Shown: one piece after another, positions 1 through 7,902 of the stretch
Numbering within the stretch: position 1 is the stretch's first letter
Layout: each line of letters starts with the position of its first letter
Assembly (NCBI GenBank): GCA_030638385.1
Contig: DAOWES010000069.1
Location: 1 to 11,201 of the forward strand
DNA: 11,201 nt
Reading direction: 5' to 3'
From: Candidatus Cloacimonadota bacterium
Lineage (GTDB): Bacteria > Cloacimonadota > Cloacimonadia > Cloacimonadales > TCS61
Notes under the pieces: generated by a model
What the model saw: the letters and a program-made list of their open reading frames with translations, nothing else
The model's database searches: none
What the model was told of the DNA's origin: nothing
Made by a program: the position numbers and the translations under genes

Positions 1-28
1 ATGGAAAGACAAAAAAATATATGGAAAT

Positions 29-132
29 TTAGCCGCTAAGAGTACTAAAAACGCAAAACCTTATATTTCGATTAACCTTAATCTACCTCTTTCAAAATCT
101 AATTCATGTTCCCTTTCCGCCTTTGCGGTTTC
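29..132. repeat. Degenerate CGCTAAG/CGCAAAG inverted unit
   Basis: The left arm (about 29-60) carries GCCGCTAAG and ACGCAAAACC. The right arm (about 108-131), read on the other strand, starts GAAACCGCAAAGGCGG. The arms share an A-x-CCGC-(T/A)-AAG pattern in inverted orientation, with about 50 bp of AT-rich spacer between them. The right arm also contains a small CCGC/GCGG hairpin (117-128). I recall similar CGCAAAG/CGCTAAG-rich intergenic units in other environmental genomes but cannot verify that here. It could be a degraded interspersed repeat or simply chance. The rest of 1-276 shows only AT-rich leader sequence for the helicase gene. Confidence 0.3.
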
Positions 133-276
133 ATTATTGTTAACAATTATAACTCCATATAAAATAATTACCTTGCTAAGATAACACATTGAAAAATTAT
201 GGCCTTAGTATAAAAATAATATTTCATAAAAAACAGAATATGAACAAAACAGAAAATAAACAAGAAAAGGAATTAA

Positions 277-1941
277 ATGAGTAAATTAGAAAAATTTAGA
301 GAACTGGGCTTATCAGAAGAGACGATTTCAGCAATCGCCAAAAAAGGATTTGAAGAGCCCTCACAAATACAAGCTCTTACCATACCAAAATTATTGGAAA
401 ATACAATTGATATAATAGGACAGGCACAAACAGGTACCGGAAAAACAGCTGCATTTGGTCTTCCTATTGTAGAAAGGATAATACCTGGCAAAGGATTTGT
501 TCAAGCATTAATCTTAGTGCCAACGAGAGAGCTAGCGATCCAAGTAGCAGAAGAGCTGAGCTCTTTCCGAGGAAACAAAGACATTAGCATATTACCTGTT
601 TATGGTGGTCAATCAATCGACACTCAGTTACGCAGGTTAAAAAAAGGCGTAGAAATTGTGGTAGGAACACCCGGACGTGTTATAGATCATATCAAACGCA
701 GGACATTAGATCTTTCACAAATTGGTTATTTTATCTTGGATGAAGCAGATGAGATGCTAAATATGGGATTTCTCGAAGACATTGAAATAATATTTGCTAC
801 AACTCCAAAAGAGAAACGTACCTTACTTTTCTCCGCTACCATGCCTACCAGAATTCAAAAACTTGCCTCAAATTATATGCCAAAGTATGAACTCTTAAAA
901 GTTAAAGCTAAATTAACTGCCGACCTCACCGACCAAATTTATTTTGAAGTACATGAAGCAAGTAAATTGGAAGCACTTTGCCGAATCATTGATATTGAAT
1001 CGGAATTTTATGCATTGGTATTTTGTAGAACCAGAAACAAAGCTGATGATGTGGCCAGAAAATTATCTGATCGTGGTTATGAAGCTGCTGCCTTGCATGG
1101 CGATATCACTCAACATCAAAGAGAGAAAATCCTAAATAGCTTTAAGCGTAAAAGAATCAACATTCTGGTAGCTACAGATGTGGCTGCTCGTGGAATAGAT
1201 ATTGATGACTTAACTCATGTGATCAACTTTTCCATCCCGCAAAATCCCGAAGCATACGTACATCGTATTGGAAGAACAGGAAGAGCAGGACGTCAAGGGA
1301 CAGCTATCACATTTATCACTCCTTCGGAATTTAGAAAGCTAATGAGAATTCAGCAGCAAACCAAGGTTGAAATAAGAAAAGAAAAGCTACCTAAAGTGAA
1401 AAATGTAATCAGCAAGAAACGAGAAAGAGTTATAGCAGAAATCACTAATATCCTCGAGAATGGAAATTTTGAAGATAATTTACCAATTTCTTATGAACTT
1501 TTGGCAAAATATAATGCCGATAACGTTATCGCTGCTTTAATGACACATGCTTATAAAGATGAATTTTCTATCACAAAATATGCAAGCATCGATGAACCTT
1601 CTGCTCGCAGCAAGAGACATCCAAATGAAAACTATGCACTGGAAGAAAATGGTAAAACTCGTTTGTTTATCGCTCTGGGAAAAAGCGATGGTATGGATCC
1701 CCGAAAGCTTATAGATTTCATCCAAAAAAATGCGAAAGTTGATGCACGTAATATCAGAGGGCTGAAAGTATTCGATAACTTCTCATTTGCAAATGTTCCA
1801 TTTGAAGACGCAGAAATCATTATCCAAACATTCAGAAATAAAGGTAGAAACAACAAGCCATTGGTAACAAAAGCTAAAGAAAAAAGTGACAGCCCGGATA
1901 GATCAGATAGAAGATCTGATCGACCTAAACATCGAAGATAG
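277..1941 (+). CDS. deaD: DEAD-box ATP-dependent RNA helicase, DeaD/CsdA type
   Basis: A 554-residue ATP-dependent RNA helicase, expected to unwind short RNA duplexes in ribosome assembly, cold adaptation or mRNA turnover in the cytoplasm. All core motifs are visible: Q motif (GFEEPSQIQ, 24-32), motif I AQTGTGKT (50-57), Ia PTRELA (92-97), Ib TPGR (131-134), DEAD (155-158), SAT (187-189), motif V ATDVAARGID (299-308) and motif VI HRIGRTGR (329-336). Residues about 461-533 match the DbpA/CsdA RNA-binding domain, which separates this protein from RhlE-type helicases. The last 17 residues are a basic Asp/Arg/Ser tail. Length lies between DbpA/YxiN (about 480) and E. coli CsdA (about 630). The ATG has AAAAGGA six bases upstream. 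It is monocistronic, closed by the terminator at 1954. The family is certain; whether its role is closer to CsdA or DbpA is not. Confidence 0.96.
   Translation: MSKLEKFRELGLSEETISAIAKKGFEEPSQIQALTIPKLLENTIDIIGQAQTGTGKTAAFGLPIVERIIPGKGFVQALILVPTRELAIQVAEELSSFRGNKDISILPVYGGQSIDTQLRRLKKGVEIVVGTPGRVIDHIKRRTLDLSQIGYFILDEADEMLNMGFLEDIEIIFATTPKEKRTLLFSATMPTRIQKLASNYMPKYELLKVKAKLTADLTDQIYFEVHEASKLEALCRIIDIESEFYALVFCRTRNKADDVARKLSDRGYEAAALHGDITQHQREKILNSFKRKRINILVATDVAARGIDIDDLTHVINFSIPQNPEAYVHRIGRTGRAGRQGTAITFITPSEFRKLMRIQQQTKVEIRKEKLPKVKNVISKKRERVIAEITNILENGNFEDNLPISYELLAKYNADNVIAALMTHAYKDEFSITKYASIDEPSARSKRHPNENYALEENGKTRLFIALGKSDGMDPRKLIDFIQKNAKVDARNIRGLKVFDNFSFANVPFEDAEIIIQTFRNKGRNNKPLVTKAKEKSDSPDRSDRRSDRPKHRR
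1901..1921 (+). repeat. Perfect inverted repeat in the 3' end of deaD
   Basis: GATCAGAT (1901-1908) and ATCTGATC (1914-1921) form a perfect 8-bp stem with a 5-nt loop. The stem lies inside the codons of the basic C-terminal tail, 33 bp before the terminator hairpin. It may add 3' stability to the mRNA, or it may simply follow from the repetitive Arg-Ser-Asp codons. No function is shown. Confidence 0.5.
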
Positions 1942-1953
1942 TAGTTTTTTATT

Positions 1954-1980
1954 AGTGCGCCCAGTATGGGCGCACTTTAT
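1954..1980 (+). terminator. Rho-independent terminator of deaD
   Basis: AGTGCGCCC (1954-1962) and GGGCGCACT (1968-1976) form a perfect 9-bp GC-rich stem with a 5-nt loop. It is followed by a short imperfect T-run (TTTATTTAG) and begins 12 bp after the helicase stop codon. The weak T-tract is the only reservation. Confidence 0.75.
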
Positions 1981-1991
1981 TTAGAGTAGAA

Positions 1992-2012
1992 GTCCCGAAC
2001 TCCGGGACAGAC
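1992..2012. repeat. Short palindromic motif GTCCCG...CGGGACAGAC
   Basis: GTCCCG (1992-1997) and CGGGAC (2003-2008) form a 6-bp GC-rich stem with a 5-nt loop and run on into AGAC. On the reverse strand this reads GTCTGTCCCGGA. Nearly the same string, GTCTGTCCCCGGA, occurs on the plus strand at 11146-11158. A GC-rich palindrome in an AT-rich intergenic region, present twice in 11 kb, suggests a REP-like or mobile-element scar. The remaining intergenic bases to 2176 show no gene. Confidence 0.35.
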
Positions 2013-2176
2013 GGAATATCAATTAATCGATGACAGTATAAAAGAGATGAATGGCATTATTTGGGGAAATGACAATAATATCATTTTCAATTGCACAAAA
2101 GATATACTAAGTAGAACAAATAATTTTTATCACCATACATATACTTTCATATTCAAAACCTACAAGTTTGGTTCTA

Positions 2177-2959
2177 ATGAAACAATATTTTAATTATCAC
2201 ACCCACACATATAGATGTAATCACGCCCGTGGTGACATTGATGATTATTGCCAAGAAGCAGTTAAATTACAGATGAAAAGTTTGGGTTTCTCAGACCATA
2301 CTCCCTTGCCAAATGAGCGTTGGCCAAATGTACGAATGCACATGGATGAATTAGCGGAATATTGTGAGCAAATTGATCTTGCAAAAGAAAAATTTCCGCA
2401 ACTAAACATCTACAAAGGCTTGGAATGTGAGTTTGATATAAACTTAGTTAATTTCTATCAAGATATTTTATTGGGAAAACATAAACTCGAATATTTAATT
2501 GGATCGGTTCATTGGTTTCCTGTTGGATCCACCTGGCTAAACAGTTGGAGAGCACCGGCTAATGTTGCCAACCTGCTTGCTTACAGTAATTATATCATTA
2601 AAATCATGGAATCCAAATTATTCAGTTTCATTGCCCACCCGGATCTTTTTGCTGCGTTTTATCCTGAACAAAATAAAAATTCTGAGCAATGTGCAATTGA
2701 TATTATCACAGCGGCATCTGAGCTTAATATCCCGCTTGAGATAAACGGATATGGACTTGAAAAGAAGCAAATTAAAACTTCTTCAGGCTGGCGAAACCAA
2801 TATCCATGGGAGCCATTTTGGGAAATTGCAGGTGACTATAACATTCGGGTAGTAGCAAATTCAGATGCTCACAAGCCTAGCAATGTTTATGGTAAAATTG
2901 ATGAGGCCATCGAAGTCGCAGAAAAATTTAACTTACAAGTTATTGATATATTCAAATAA
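2177..2959 (+). CDS. PHP-domain histidinol-phosphatase-like phosphoesterase
   Basis: A 260-residue cytoplasmic metal-dependent phosphoesterase of the PHP superfamily, most like the HisJ/HisK histidinol-phosphatases. These release phosphate from L-histidinol phosphate in histidine synthesis. Metal ligands appear in the expected order: HTH (H8, H10), SDH (D40-H41), GLECEF (E83), GSVH (H112), AHPD (H154) and NSDAH (D230, H232). RYRCNHA-like context after the first motif (TYRCNHARG) is also typical. I start at the ATG at 2177; a TTG nine bases upstream is also in frame, and neither has a good ribosome binding site. No other his genes are present, so the substrate is unproven. Related PHP enzymes act on other phosphate esters. 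It converges on the sppA operon. Confidence 0.85.
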   Translation: MKQYFNYHTHTYRCNHARGDIDDYCQEAVKLQMKSLGFSDHTPLPNERWPNVRMHMDELAEYCEQIDLAKEKFPQLNIYKGLECEFDINLVNFYQDILLGKHKLEYLIGSVHWFPVGSTWLNSWRAPANVANLLAYSNYIIKIMESKLFSFIAHPDLFAAFYPEQNKNSEQCAIDIITAASELNIPLEINGYGLEKKQIKTSSGWRNQYPWEPFWEIAGDYNIRVVANSDAHKPSNVYGKIDEAIEVAEKFNLQVIDIFK

Positions 2960-2960
2960 A

Positions 2961-3010
2961 AAAAACTTGGGCTGCTTGACATTTAACAACCCAAGTTTTT
3001 ACTTTTTTTT
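2961..3010. terminator. Bidirectional terminator between convergent genes
   Basis: AAAAACTTGGG (2961-2971) pairs perfectly with CCCAAGTTTTT (2990-3000), leaving an 18-nt loop in which TTG/CAA can pair further. T-runs lie on both sides: plus-strand T's after the stem (to 3010), and on the minus strand a long T-run from the A-rich sequence before it. It starts 2 bp after the PHP gene stop and lies 46 bp beyond the sppA stop, so it can end both transcripts. Confidence 0.9.
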
Positions 3011-3055
3011 CAAATTGGAAACTTTGCTTAAAGCACTCAAGTTTCCGTAAGATAT

Positions 3056-5401
3056 TTACTTTATTTCAAGTTTTGGCATCATCATTAAGACATTTTCGTT
3101 CTCATACATTTTCATCTCATCATTTAGATCTTTAAGCATTTGCAATTTCGTAGGTAAATTTGCCTGCATCGCAAATCCAAGATTTATTTCATAAGTATTT
3201 ACTTTATCATATCCTTTAAATTCAACCATCTTTATATCATTTTTCAGATTGGCCAGTTGCTTCAATTCTTCAATTGCCGTATCCATGCCCCCCATCATAT
3301 CCACCAAGCCGCGCTCCATCGCTTGCTTACCTGTCCAAACCCTGCCACGTGCAATTTCGTGCACTTCATCTCTGGTTAAATTCCTACCTTCTGCAACCAC
3401 ATCCACAAATTGCCAATAAATATGCTCGATGCTTTCGGAAATTATCTTTTTCTCTTCCGAATTCAATGCTCTGTTTGTTGTTCCAATATCGGAAAAATTA
3501 CCTTTCTTCACAGATGACCAATTTACACCGATTTTCTCGTACAATCCTTCCAAATTGAAAAGCATTCCAATCACACCAATTGAGCCTGTAATTGTAGTTG
3601 GTTGCGCGATAATTTTATCTGCTTTTGCAGAGATATAATATCCTCCTGATGCTGCCGTACCTGTCATCAGTGCCACAATAGGTTTTTTATTCTCACCATC
3701 TTTGCAAAGCTCAACTTCTCTAGCGATTATATCTGATGCCAAAGCAGAGCCTCCACCACTATTTACACATAAAACAATTCCTTTAATACTCTTATCTTTG
3801 CGAGCTTTGCGAATTGCCTTGGCTGTAGTTCCGGAACCAATTGTTCTTCCCGGCTGCCCTTCTCCCAGGTGAATATTCCCGATCGCATAAATTACCGCTA
3901 TTCTATCTTCCTTTGCTTTGTACCAATCAGTATTGGCTTTGGGGCCGGAAGTTTGCTTGGTAATTTTGCTATTGTTAAATTTATCTTTTAAAATAGCTGC
4001 AAGTTCGTCTTCATATATCAAACCATCAACCAAGCCCATTTCAAGCGCATTTTCTGCAATAAAATAGGGTCCATTATCAATAGTTTCATCAACACTCAAC
4101 TTCAGTTTACTGCTTCTTCCTTCAGCTATCATCTTCTTCATCTCATCATAGAGTCCATCTAACAAATATGAATAACTTTCCCGTTCTGCTTCAGTCATCT
4201 CTGTTTCAGAGAACATATTACCGGCAGTTTTATATTTATGGCTTCGGAAGTTTTCCATCTTCACACCGAGTTTATCCATTAATTCCTTTATATATGGTGA
4301 ATTAATAGCAATTCCTCGAAGATTAATTGAACCTGTTTTGTACAGGTAGATTTCATCAGCCACAGATGCCGCAAAAGCGTATCCAATATTACCGTATGTT
4401 TCTTTGTAAAAAATTATCTTTTTGCCTGTTGACTTGAAATCGAGAAGAGCTTTTTTAATTTCCACAAGATTGGCAAAACTTGCACTAATATTAGTTTTCC
4501 TAAAAATAATTCCTTCAATTGCATCATCATTTTTCAACTTCTCTATTTTTTTAAGAAGTTGTTCTAAGGTGACATTTTTATCACTAATAAACACAAATTT
4601 CCCGAATTTATTTCCTTGTTTTTTTTCAACAACTGAACCTTTTACTTTGAAATCATAGATCCCGTTAGATTTCTTTTTTCTTAAAAATGATGGGAATATT
4701 TTATCTGAGGTGCTTACATAATAATGTGGCTCTGCAAAATTATCATCATCTGTAATTTTACTCATTGAACCAATTTGTAGTTTCCCAAAATTAAGCCCGA
4801 AATTTAAGCCAATTTTTTCTGTATCAAGATTATAACAACCAGCAACGGTAAAACCATCGAGTAATTCTGTTTCCAAGCCAATTACAGGATTAACAAGCTG
4901 ATCCTGATATTCTACATCTGCAGTAATGGTAAAGCGCTTGCCGAGCTTAGTTCCTAAAAAAGTAGGGCGAGCAGCTACACCGAATTTATAATTAGCTAGA
5001 TCCTGCATTACTAAACCCAAAGAGAGTGAATTTGATGGGCGGTATAATGTTGATATTTCCAAATCTCCTTTTAGGAATTTTTTATTTTCCCAATCCCAAG
5101 CATAGCCAAAGTATAGATTTTTAAAACCCTCACCAAAAGTAATTCTATGCTGATAATTATCTCCATTTTTCATCATCAAATAACCACTATTTTCACCATT
5201 AAGATACATATCAAATTTATCACCAAATTCAATATTTTCATCTTGTGGGAATACAAATCCTATTCCCCCTGCATTTCCATATCCCATTGCTGCAGGATTT
5301 ATTTTTGCAGCTAAGAAATTATCTGTTGTGGCAACTGATCTCTGCGCAAAAAGACCAACCGACAATATAAACATTACAGCGAAAAATCCTATTTTTTTCA
5401 T
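3056..5401 (-). CDS. sppA: SppA-type signal peptide peptidase with an N-terminal outer-membrane-like domain
   Basis: A 781-residue S49-family serine protease, expected to degrade leftover signal peptides or envelope proteins in the membrane/periplasm. It starts at the ATG preceded by GGAGGGGG; longer in-frame versions lack such a site. Residues 1-19 are a signal peptide (probable cut LFA-Q). Residues about 20-250 are rich in alternating beta-like segments with aromatic and Gly residues, resembling an outer-membrane barrel or PorV-like domain, and are absent from E. coli SppA. Two peptidase domains follow (about 265-475 and 500-720). The catalytic lysine is in KYKTAG (K391) and the nucleophile in GTAASGGYY (S585). 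Their spacing of 194 matches the E. coli K209/S409 arrangement, so the enzyme should be active. Its stop lies 46 bp from the bidirectional terminator. It is the second gene of an operon with the DUF4097 gene. The N-terminal assignment is inference. Confidence 0.92.
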   Translation of the reverse strand: MKKIGFFAVMFILSVGLFAQRSVATTDNFLAAKINPAAMGYGNAGGIGFVFPQDENIEFGDKFDMYLNGENSGYLMMKNGDNYQHRITFGEGFKNLYFGYAWDWENKKFLKGDLEISTLYRPSNSLSLGLVMQDLANYKFGVAARPTFLGTKLGKRFTITADVEYQDQLVNPVIGLETELLDGFTVAGCYNLDTEKIGLNFGLNFGKLQIGSMSKITDDDNFAEPHYYVSTSDKIFPSFLRKKKSNGIYDFKVKGSVVEKKQGNKFGKFVFISDKNVTLEQLLKKIEKLKNDDAIEGIIFRKTNISASFANLVEIKKALLDFKSTGKKIIFYKETYGNIGYAFAASVADEIYLYKTGSINLRGIAINSPYIKELMDKLGVKMENFRSHKYKTAGNMFSETEMTEAERESYSYLLDGLYDEMKKMIAEGRSSKLKLSVDETIDNGPYFIAENALEMGLVDGLIYEDELAAILKDKFNNSKITKQTSGPKANTDWYKAKEDRIAVIYAIGNIHLGEGQPGRTIGSGTTAKAIRKARKDKSIKGIVLCVNSGGGSALASDIIAREVELCKDGENKKPIVALMTGTAASGGYYISAKADKIIAQPTTITGSIGVIGMLFNLEGLYEKIGVNWSSVKKGNFSDIGTTNRALNSEEKKIISESIEHIYWQFVDVVAEGRNLTRDEVHEIARGRVWTGKQAMERGLVDMMGGMDTAIEELKQLANLKNDIKMVEFKGYDKVNTYEINLGFAMQANLPTKLQMLKDLNDEMKMYENENVLMMMPKLEIK

Positions 5402-5406
5402 TTTTT

Positions 5407-5414
5407 CCCCCTCC
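5407..5414 (-). promoter_or_regulatory. Ribosome binding site fixing the sppA start
   Basis: GGAGGGGG lies 5 nt before the ATG at 5401 on the minus strand, in the 16-nt gap after the upstream stop codon. It selects the start giving MKKIG..., which begins exactly with a signal peptide, over an in-frame start 57 bp upstream. Confidence 0.85.
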
Positions 5415-5417
5415 ATT

Positions 5418-6896
5418 TTAAAGGCTATTTTTTTTAGTACTGATATATAAATTTGCATTTGAACTGGAAAGATTTAGTAAATTTCCTCCACCGCCCATAG
5501 AAGCTTTCAGATATGCACTAGATTGCTTTTCTACGTGAATATCAAGATCACTTACTTTGATATTTCCATTACTTGTAGAAGCCATAATTTCACCCGATAT
5601 TCCGGGAAAAATGGCTACGCTGATAGAACCATTCGAAGAAGAAATTGTAACATCTTCATCCAATGTTAAAATATCTGCATAAATATCTGCATTGGAAGTA
5701 GATAGATTTTTAATATTTTTAACTTCTTCTACAGTAATATTAGCATTACGGGTCTTTGCAGAAAGTTTCCCATCTATATGTTTGGCAGAAATTATCGCAT
5801 TTGATGTTTGTGCTTTAAGGTTACCACGACAATTATTTATGATAATATTTCCGTTGCTAGTAATAAGATTTCCATTATTGATTCCTGAGACATTTATAAA
5901 TCCATTGCGAACATGAATCTCTCCCAATTGATAATTTTTAGGAACTTTTATCTCATAAGAAACTGTGGCTTTTACGCTATTCTTCCGATATTTCGTATTG
6001 ATAGTGCAACCATCTTTTTCCAAGATCTCGACCTTTACTTCTTTTAATTCCTTGTTTGCATTTTTCATTCTTTTAGAAACTAAAATTTTAGCATAAATAT
6101 CTACGTAATCTTTATCCCATTGAGTTATCGTCACGTTTCCGTTTCTGCTAAAAACATTTACTTTTGAATTCTTCATTCCACTATAAGAACCATTAAATTC
6201 AGAAATCAGGTAATCATCAGATTCAGATTCAAAAGCTGACCAATTGAATAAATTTACTTTTATATTCATACCATTATTATCCTCCTTATTAATGATCTTT
6301 TTTATAATTCTCTCAGGATTTTTCCCAATATTAGTGATTACTGCTCCGGTAACACCTTTGATTGCCGAGCCTAATAATGAGCCCCAAAATCCGGTTATAT
6401 TAACATCTTCCTCATCACTTTGTACGATAATTCCTTTGGAAGAGATTGATACTCTCTCTTTAGCGTTTTCCACGAATATTCCCTCTGAATGAATTTTCAC
6501 AATTTCACCATCGTCATTTACAAAAATACCATCTTTATTAAAAGATATCTTTTCTCCATCTTCTCCCACTATTTCCACACCGGCAAAATCAAATTTGCAA
6601 ATTTCCCCCGCTTCGCCCATAATCATGTAGCTATTTTGTTTGGGAAGATAGAGATCTATTTGCTGCTCTTGAGCTGCAGATATAAAAATCTTTGAGTCTT
6701 TTTTCTCCATAATCACATTCTTGTTTTTCGACTTTATCTTAATTTCATTTCCGTTTATGAAATCAAGATCATCAATTATTATATTTTCAAAAACCAACTC
6801 TATTTGCTCTTCATCAACCCTCTGTCGCAGCTTAACAGCAGCAAATAACACTGAAACTAAAATTAGACTGCCGATTATCATTACTGTTTTCTTCAT
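5418..6896 (-). CDS. DUF4097-type adhesin-like exported beta protein
   Basis: A 492-residue envelope protein of unknown biochemical function. It starts at the ATG preceded by AGGGG; a GTG 21 bp upstream is unlikely. Residues 1-22 are a hydrophobic signal peptide or anchor. Residues about 97-167 hold about four tandem units of 16-17 residues with the pattern E-x-V-x-I-x-x-x-G-I-x-V (for example GEIVKIHSEGIFVENAK). Residues about 170-192 are a Gly-rich hydrophobic segment. The C-terminal part (about 208-490) has many S/T-N-G/A-x-I steps (SNGNI, SNADI, TSNGNI, SSNANL), typical of the DUF4097 'putative adhesin' fold, a right-handed beta-helix-like repeat. It is the first gene of an operon with sppA, whose start lies 16 nt downstream. 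Family members such as LiaG sit in envelope-stress operons. Function here is inferred from context only. Confidence 0.82.
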   Translation of the reverse strand: MKKTVMIIGSLILVSVLFAAVKLRQRVDEEQIELVFENIIIDDLDFINGNEIKIKSKNKNVIMEKKDSKIFISAAQEQQIDLYLPKQNSYMIMGEAGEICKFDFAGVEIVGEDGEKISFNKDGIFVNDDGEIVKIHSEGIFVENAKERVSISSKGIIVQSDEEDVNITGFWGSLLGSAIKGVTGAVITNIGKNPERIIKKIINKEDNNGMNIKVNLFNWSAFESESDDYLISEFNGSYSGMKNSKVNVFSRNGNVTITQWDKDYVDIYAKILVSKRMKNANKELKEVKVEILEKDGCTINTKYRKNSVKATVSYEIKVPKNYQLGEIHVRNGFINVSGINNGNLITSNGNIIINNCRGNLKAQTSNAIISAKHIDGKLSAKTRNANITVEEVKNIKNLSTSNADIYADILTLDEDVTISSSNGSISVAIFPGISGEIMASTSNGNIKVSDLDIHVEKQSSAYLKASMGGGGNLLNLSSSNANLYISTKKNSL

Positions 6897-6903
6897 CTTT
6901 AAT

Positions 6904-6909
6904 CCCCTT
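6904..6909 (-). promoter_or_regulatory. Ribosome binding site fixing the DUF4097 gene start
   Basis: AAGGGG on the minus strand lies 7 nt before the ATG at 6896. The in-frame GTG at 6917 lies upstream of this site and has no comparable site of its own, so the shorter protein is preferred. Confidence 0.75.
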
Positions 6910-6998
6910 TTTTTCACAATAATTTTGCATTATTTATCTCAACTTCCGATTACAGCTTTCTCCCATCTTTGCAGATAGTTACATTATTCTCAACATTA

Positions 6999-7004
6999 AT
7001 TATA
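6999..7004 (-). promoter_or_regulatory. Candidate -10 element for the DUF4097-sppA operon
   Basis: A perfect TATAAT on the minus strand (in CTTATAATTAATG) lies about 100 bp before the DUF4097 start, in the 157-bp gap after the ABC permease gene. I see no good -35 hexamer at 16-18 bp, so this is only a candidate. Without it the operon would depend on readthrough from the regulator-ABC block. Confidence 0.25.
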
Positions 7005-7026
7005 AGATATTATTTCTCATTTCCAT

Positions 7027-7052
7027 AATTATCAGTTATCACTTTGATAATT
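7027..7052. repeat. AT-rich stem-loop just past the ABC permease gene
   Basis: AATTATCA (7027-7034) and TGATAATT (7045-7052) form a perfect 8-bp stem with a 10-nt loop, directly adjoining the permease stop codon. On the minus strand it has no T-run after it, so it is a poor terminator for the ABC operon. On the plus strand it is followed by T's but no plus-strand gene precedes it. It may be an mRNA 3' structure that lets readthrough into the DUF4097-sppA genes. Confidence 0.4.
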
Positions 7053-7053
7053 T

Positions 7054-7902
7054 TTATTTAATCTCCTTCCGACCATAGATATATGTTCCTGCCATAAATA
7101 AAACACCGGAAACAACCAATTGCCAGATAGTTTTCACATTAAAGAGCACACGCGCCCAATTCTGTTTAATTACTTCAGCAAAATCCACATCCAATAAACT
7201 TTGATTTTCCGGTAATTTCGGAGTATTTTCAATTAGTGTTTTTACATACTTTAAAGGACTTGGAATTCTCCAACCATAAATTGTATTGAGAACAACAATG
7301 ATAATATTCACAGCAATCAAAATTGCTATAAATTTAAAGAAAGCCGATTGTTCAAAAATTGAAGAAACAAAAAAGCCAATACTTCCAATTACAATAGCAC
7401 TTTTTATATAAACAATTTGAGCTTGAATTAACCCCTGAATAGCAGCAGAAATGCTAAAACCATCCAGGAAAAGCAAGATTACATTTAGAACCAGAAAATT
7501 AAGAATAGAAATTATGATAAAAACTACTAAATTTGAAAATATTCCCACTGTGTATTTCGAGCCTGTTCTTTGCCAAATACTAACGGGTTGAGAACAATGG
7601 AACAATTCACATTTTCTTCTTTTATCTTCATTAAGTGCATTCTGAGAGCAGATGATGACAAAAAGTAATGCTAAAAGTCCCGGAAAAATAACAATTATAG
7701 AATTTGCAAAGTAGCTCATCATCTGCGCAGTAACACCATTTGTAGGAAATGAAAACATCGAATCTACCTGTCCTGTGAAATATGCCACCAACATAATGAT
7801 AATATTTATCAGATAGAAACCGCCAACAATCCAAAATGGAATTAGAACAGCCTTTTTATTTATATACCAATCTTTTTTTACTAATGCCAAAAACTTATGC
7901 AT
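7054..7902 (-). CDS. ABC-2 type transporter permease (YtrC/D-like)
   Basis: A 282-residue integral membrane protein, expected to be the membrane partner of the ATPase encoded just upstream. About six hydrophobic segments are visible: roughly 19-42, 66-86, 120-147, 163-182, 189-209 and 260-277. Loops rich in Lys/Arg (91-118) and a polar loop (210-255) lie between them. Its length fits a half-size ABC-2 export permease. The start codon lies 8 bp inside the end of the ATPase gene with an excellent GGAGG at 7908-7912, so translation is coupled. The substrate cannot be told from sequence. In the related B. subtilis Ytr system the genes respond to cell-wall-active compounds. No permease motif is diagnostic, so the family rests on topology and operon context. 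Confidence 0.85.
   Translation of the reverse strand: MHKFLALVKKDWYINKKAVLIPFWIVGGFYLINIIIMLVAYFTGQVDSMFSFPTNGVTAQMMSYFANSIIVIFPGLLALLFVIICSQNALNEDKRRKCELFHCSQPVSIWQRTGSKYTVGIFSNLVVFIIISILNFLVLNVILLFLDGFSISAAIQGLIQAQIVYIKSAIVIGSIGFFVSSIFEQSAFFKFIAILIAVNIIIVVLNTIYGWRIPSPLKYVKTLIENTPKLPENQSLLDVDFAEVIKQNWARVLFNVKTIWQLVVSGVLFMAGTYIYGRKEIK

Noticed and set aside
1..39. Short open frame starting at the first base of the window (12 codons ending TAA)
   Set aside because: Too short, no visible ribosome binding site, and could be chance or the tail of a gene outside the window.
3274..3638. Plus-strand open frames opposite sppA (94 and 69 residues)
   Set aside because: Antisense shadows of the SppA protease coding sequence, with Pro/Ser/Leu-rich composition and no supporting signals.
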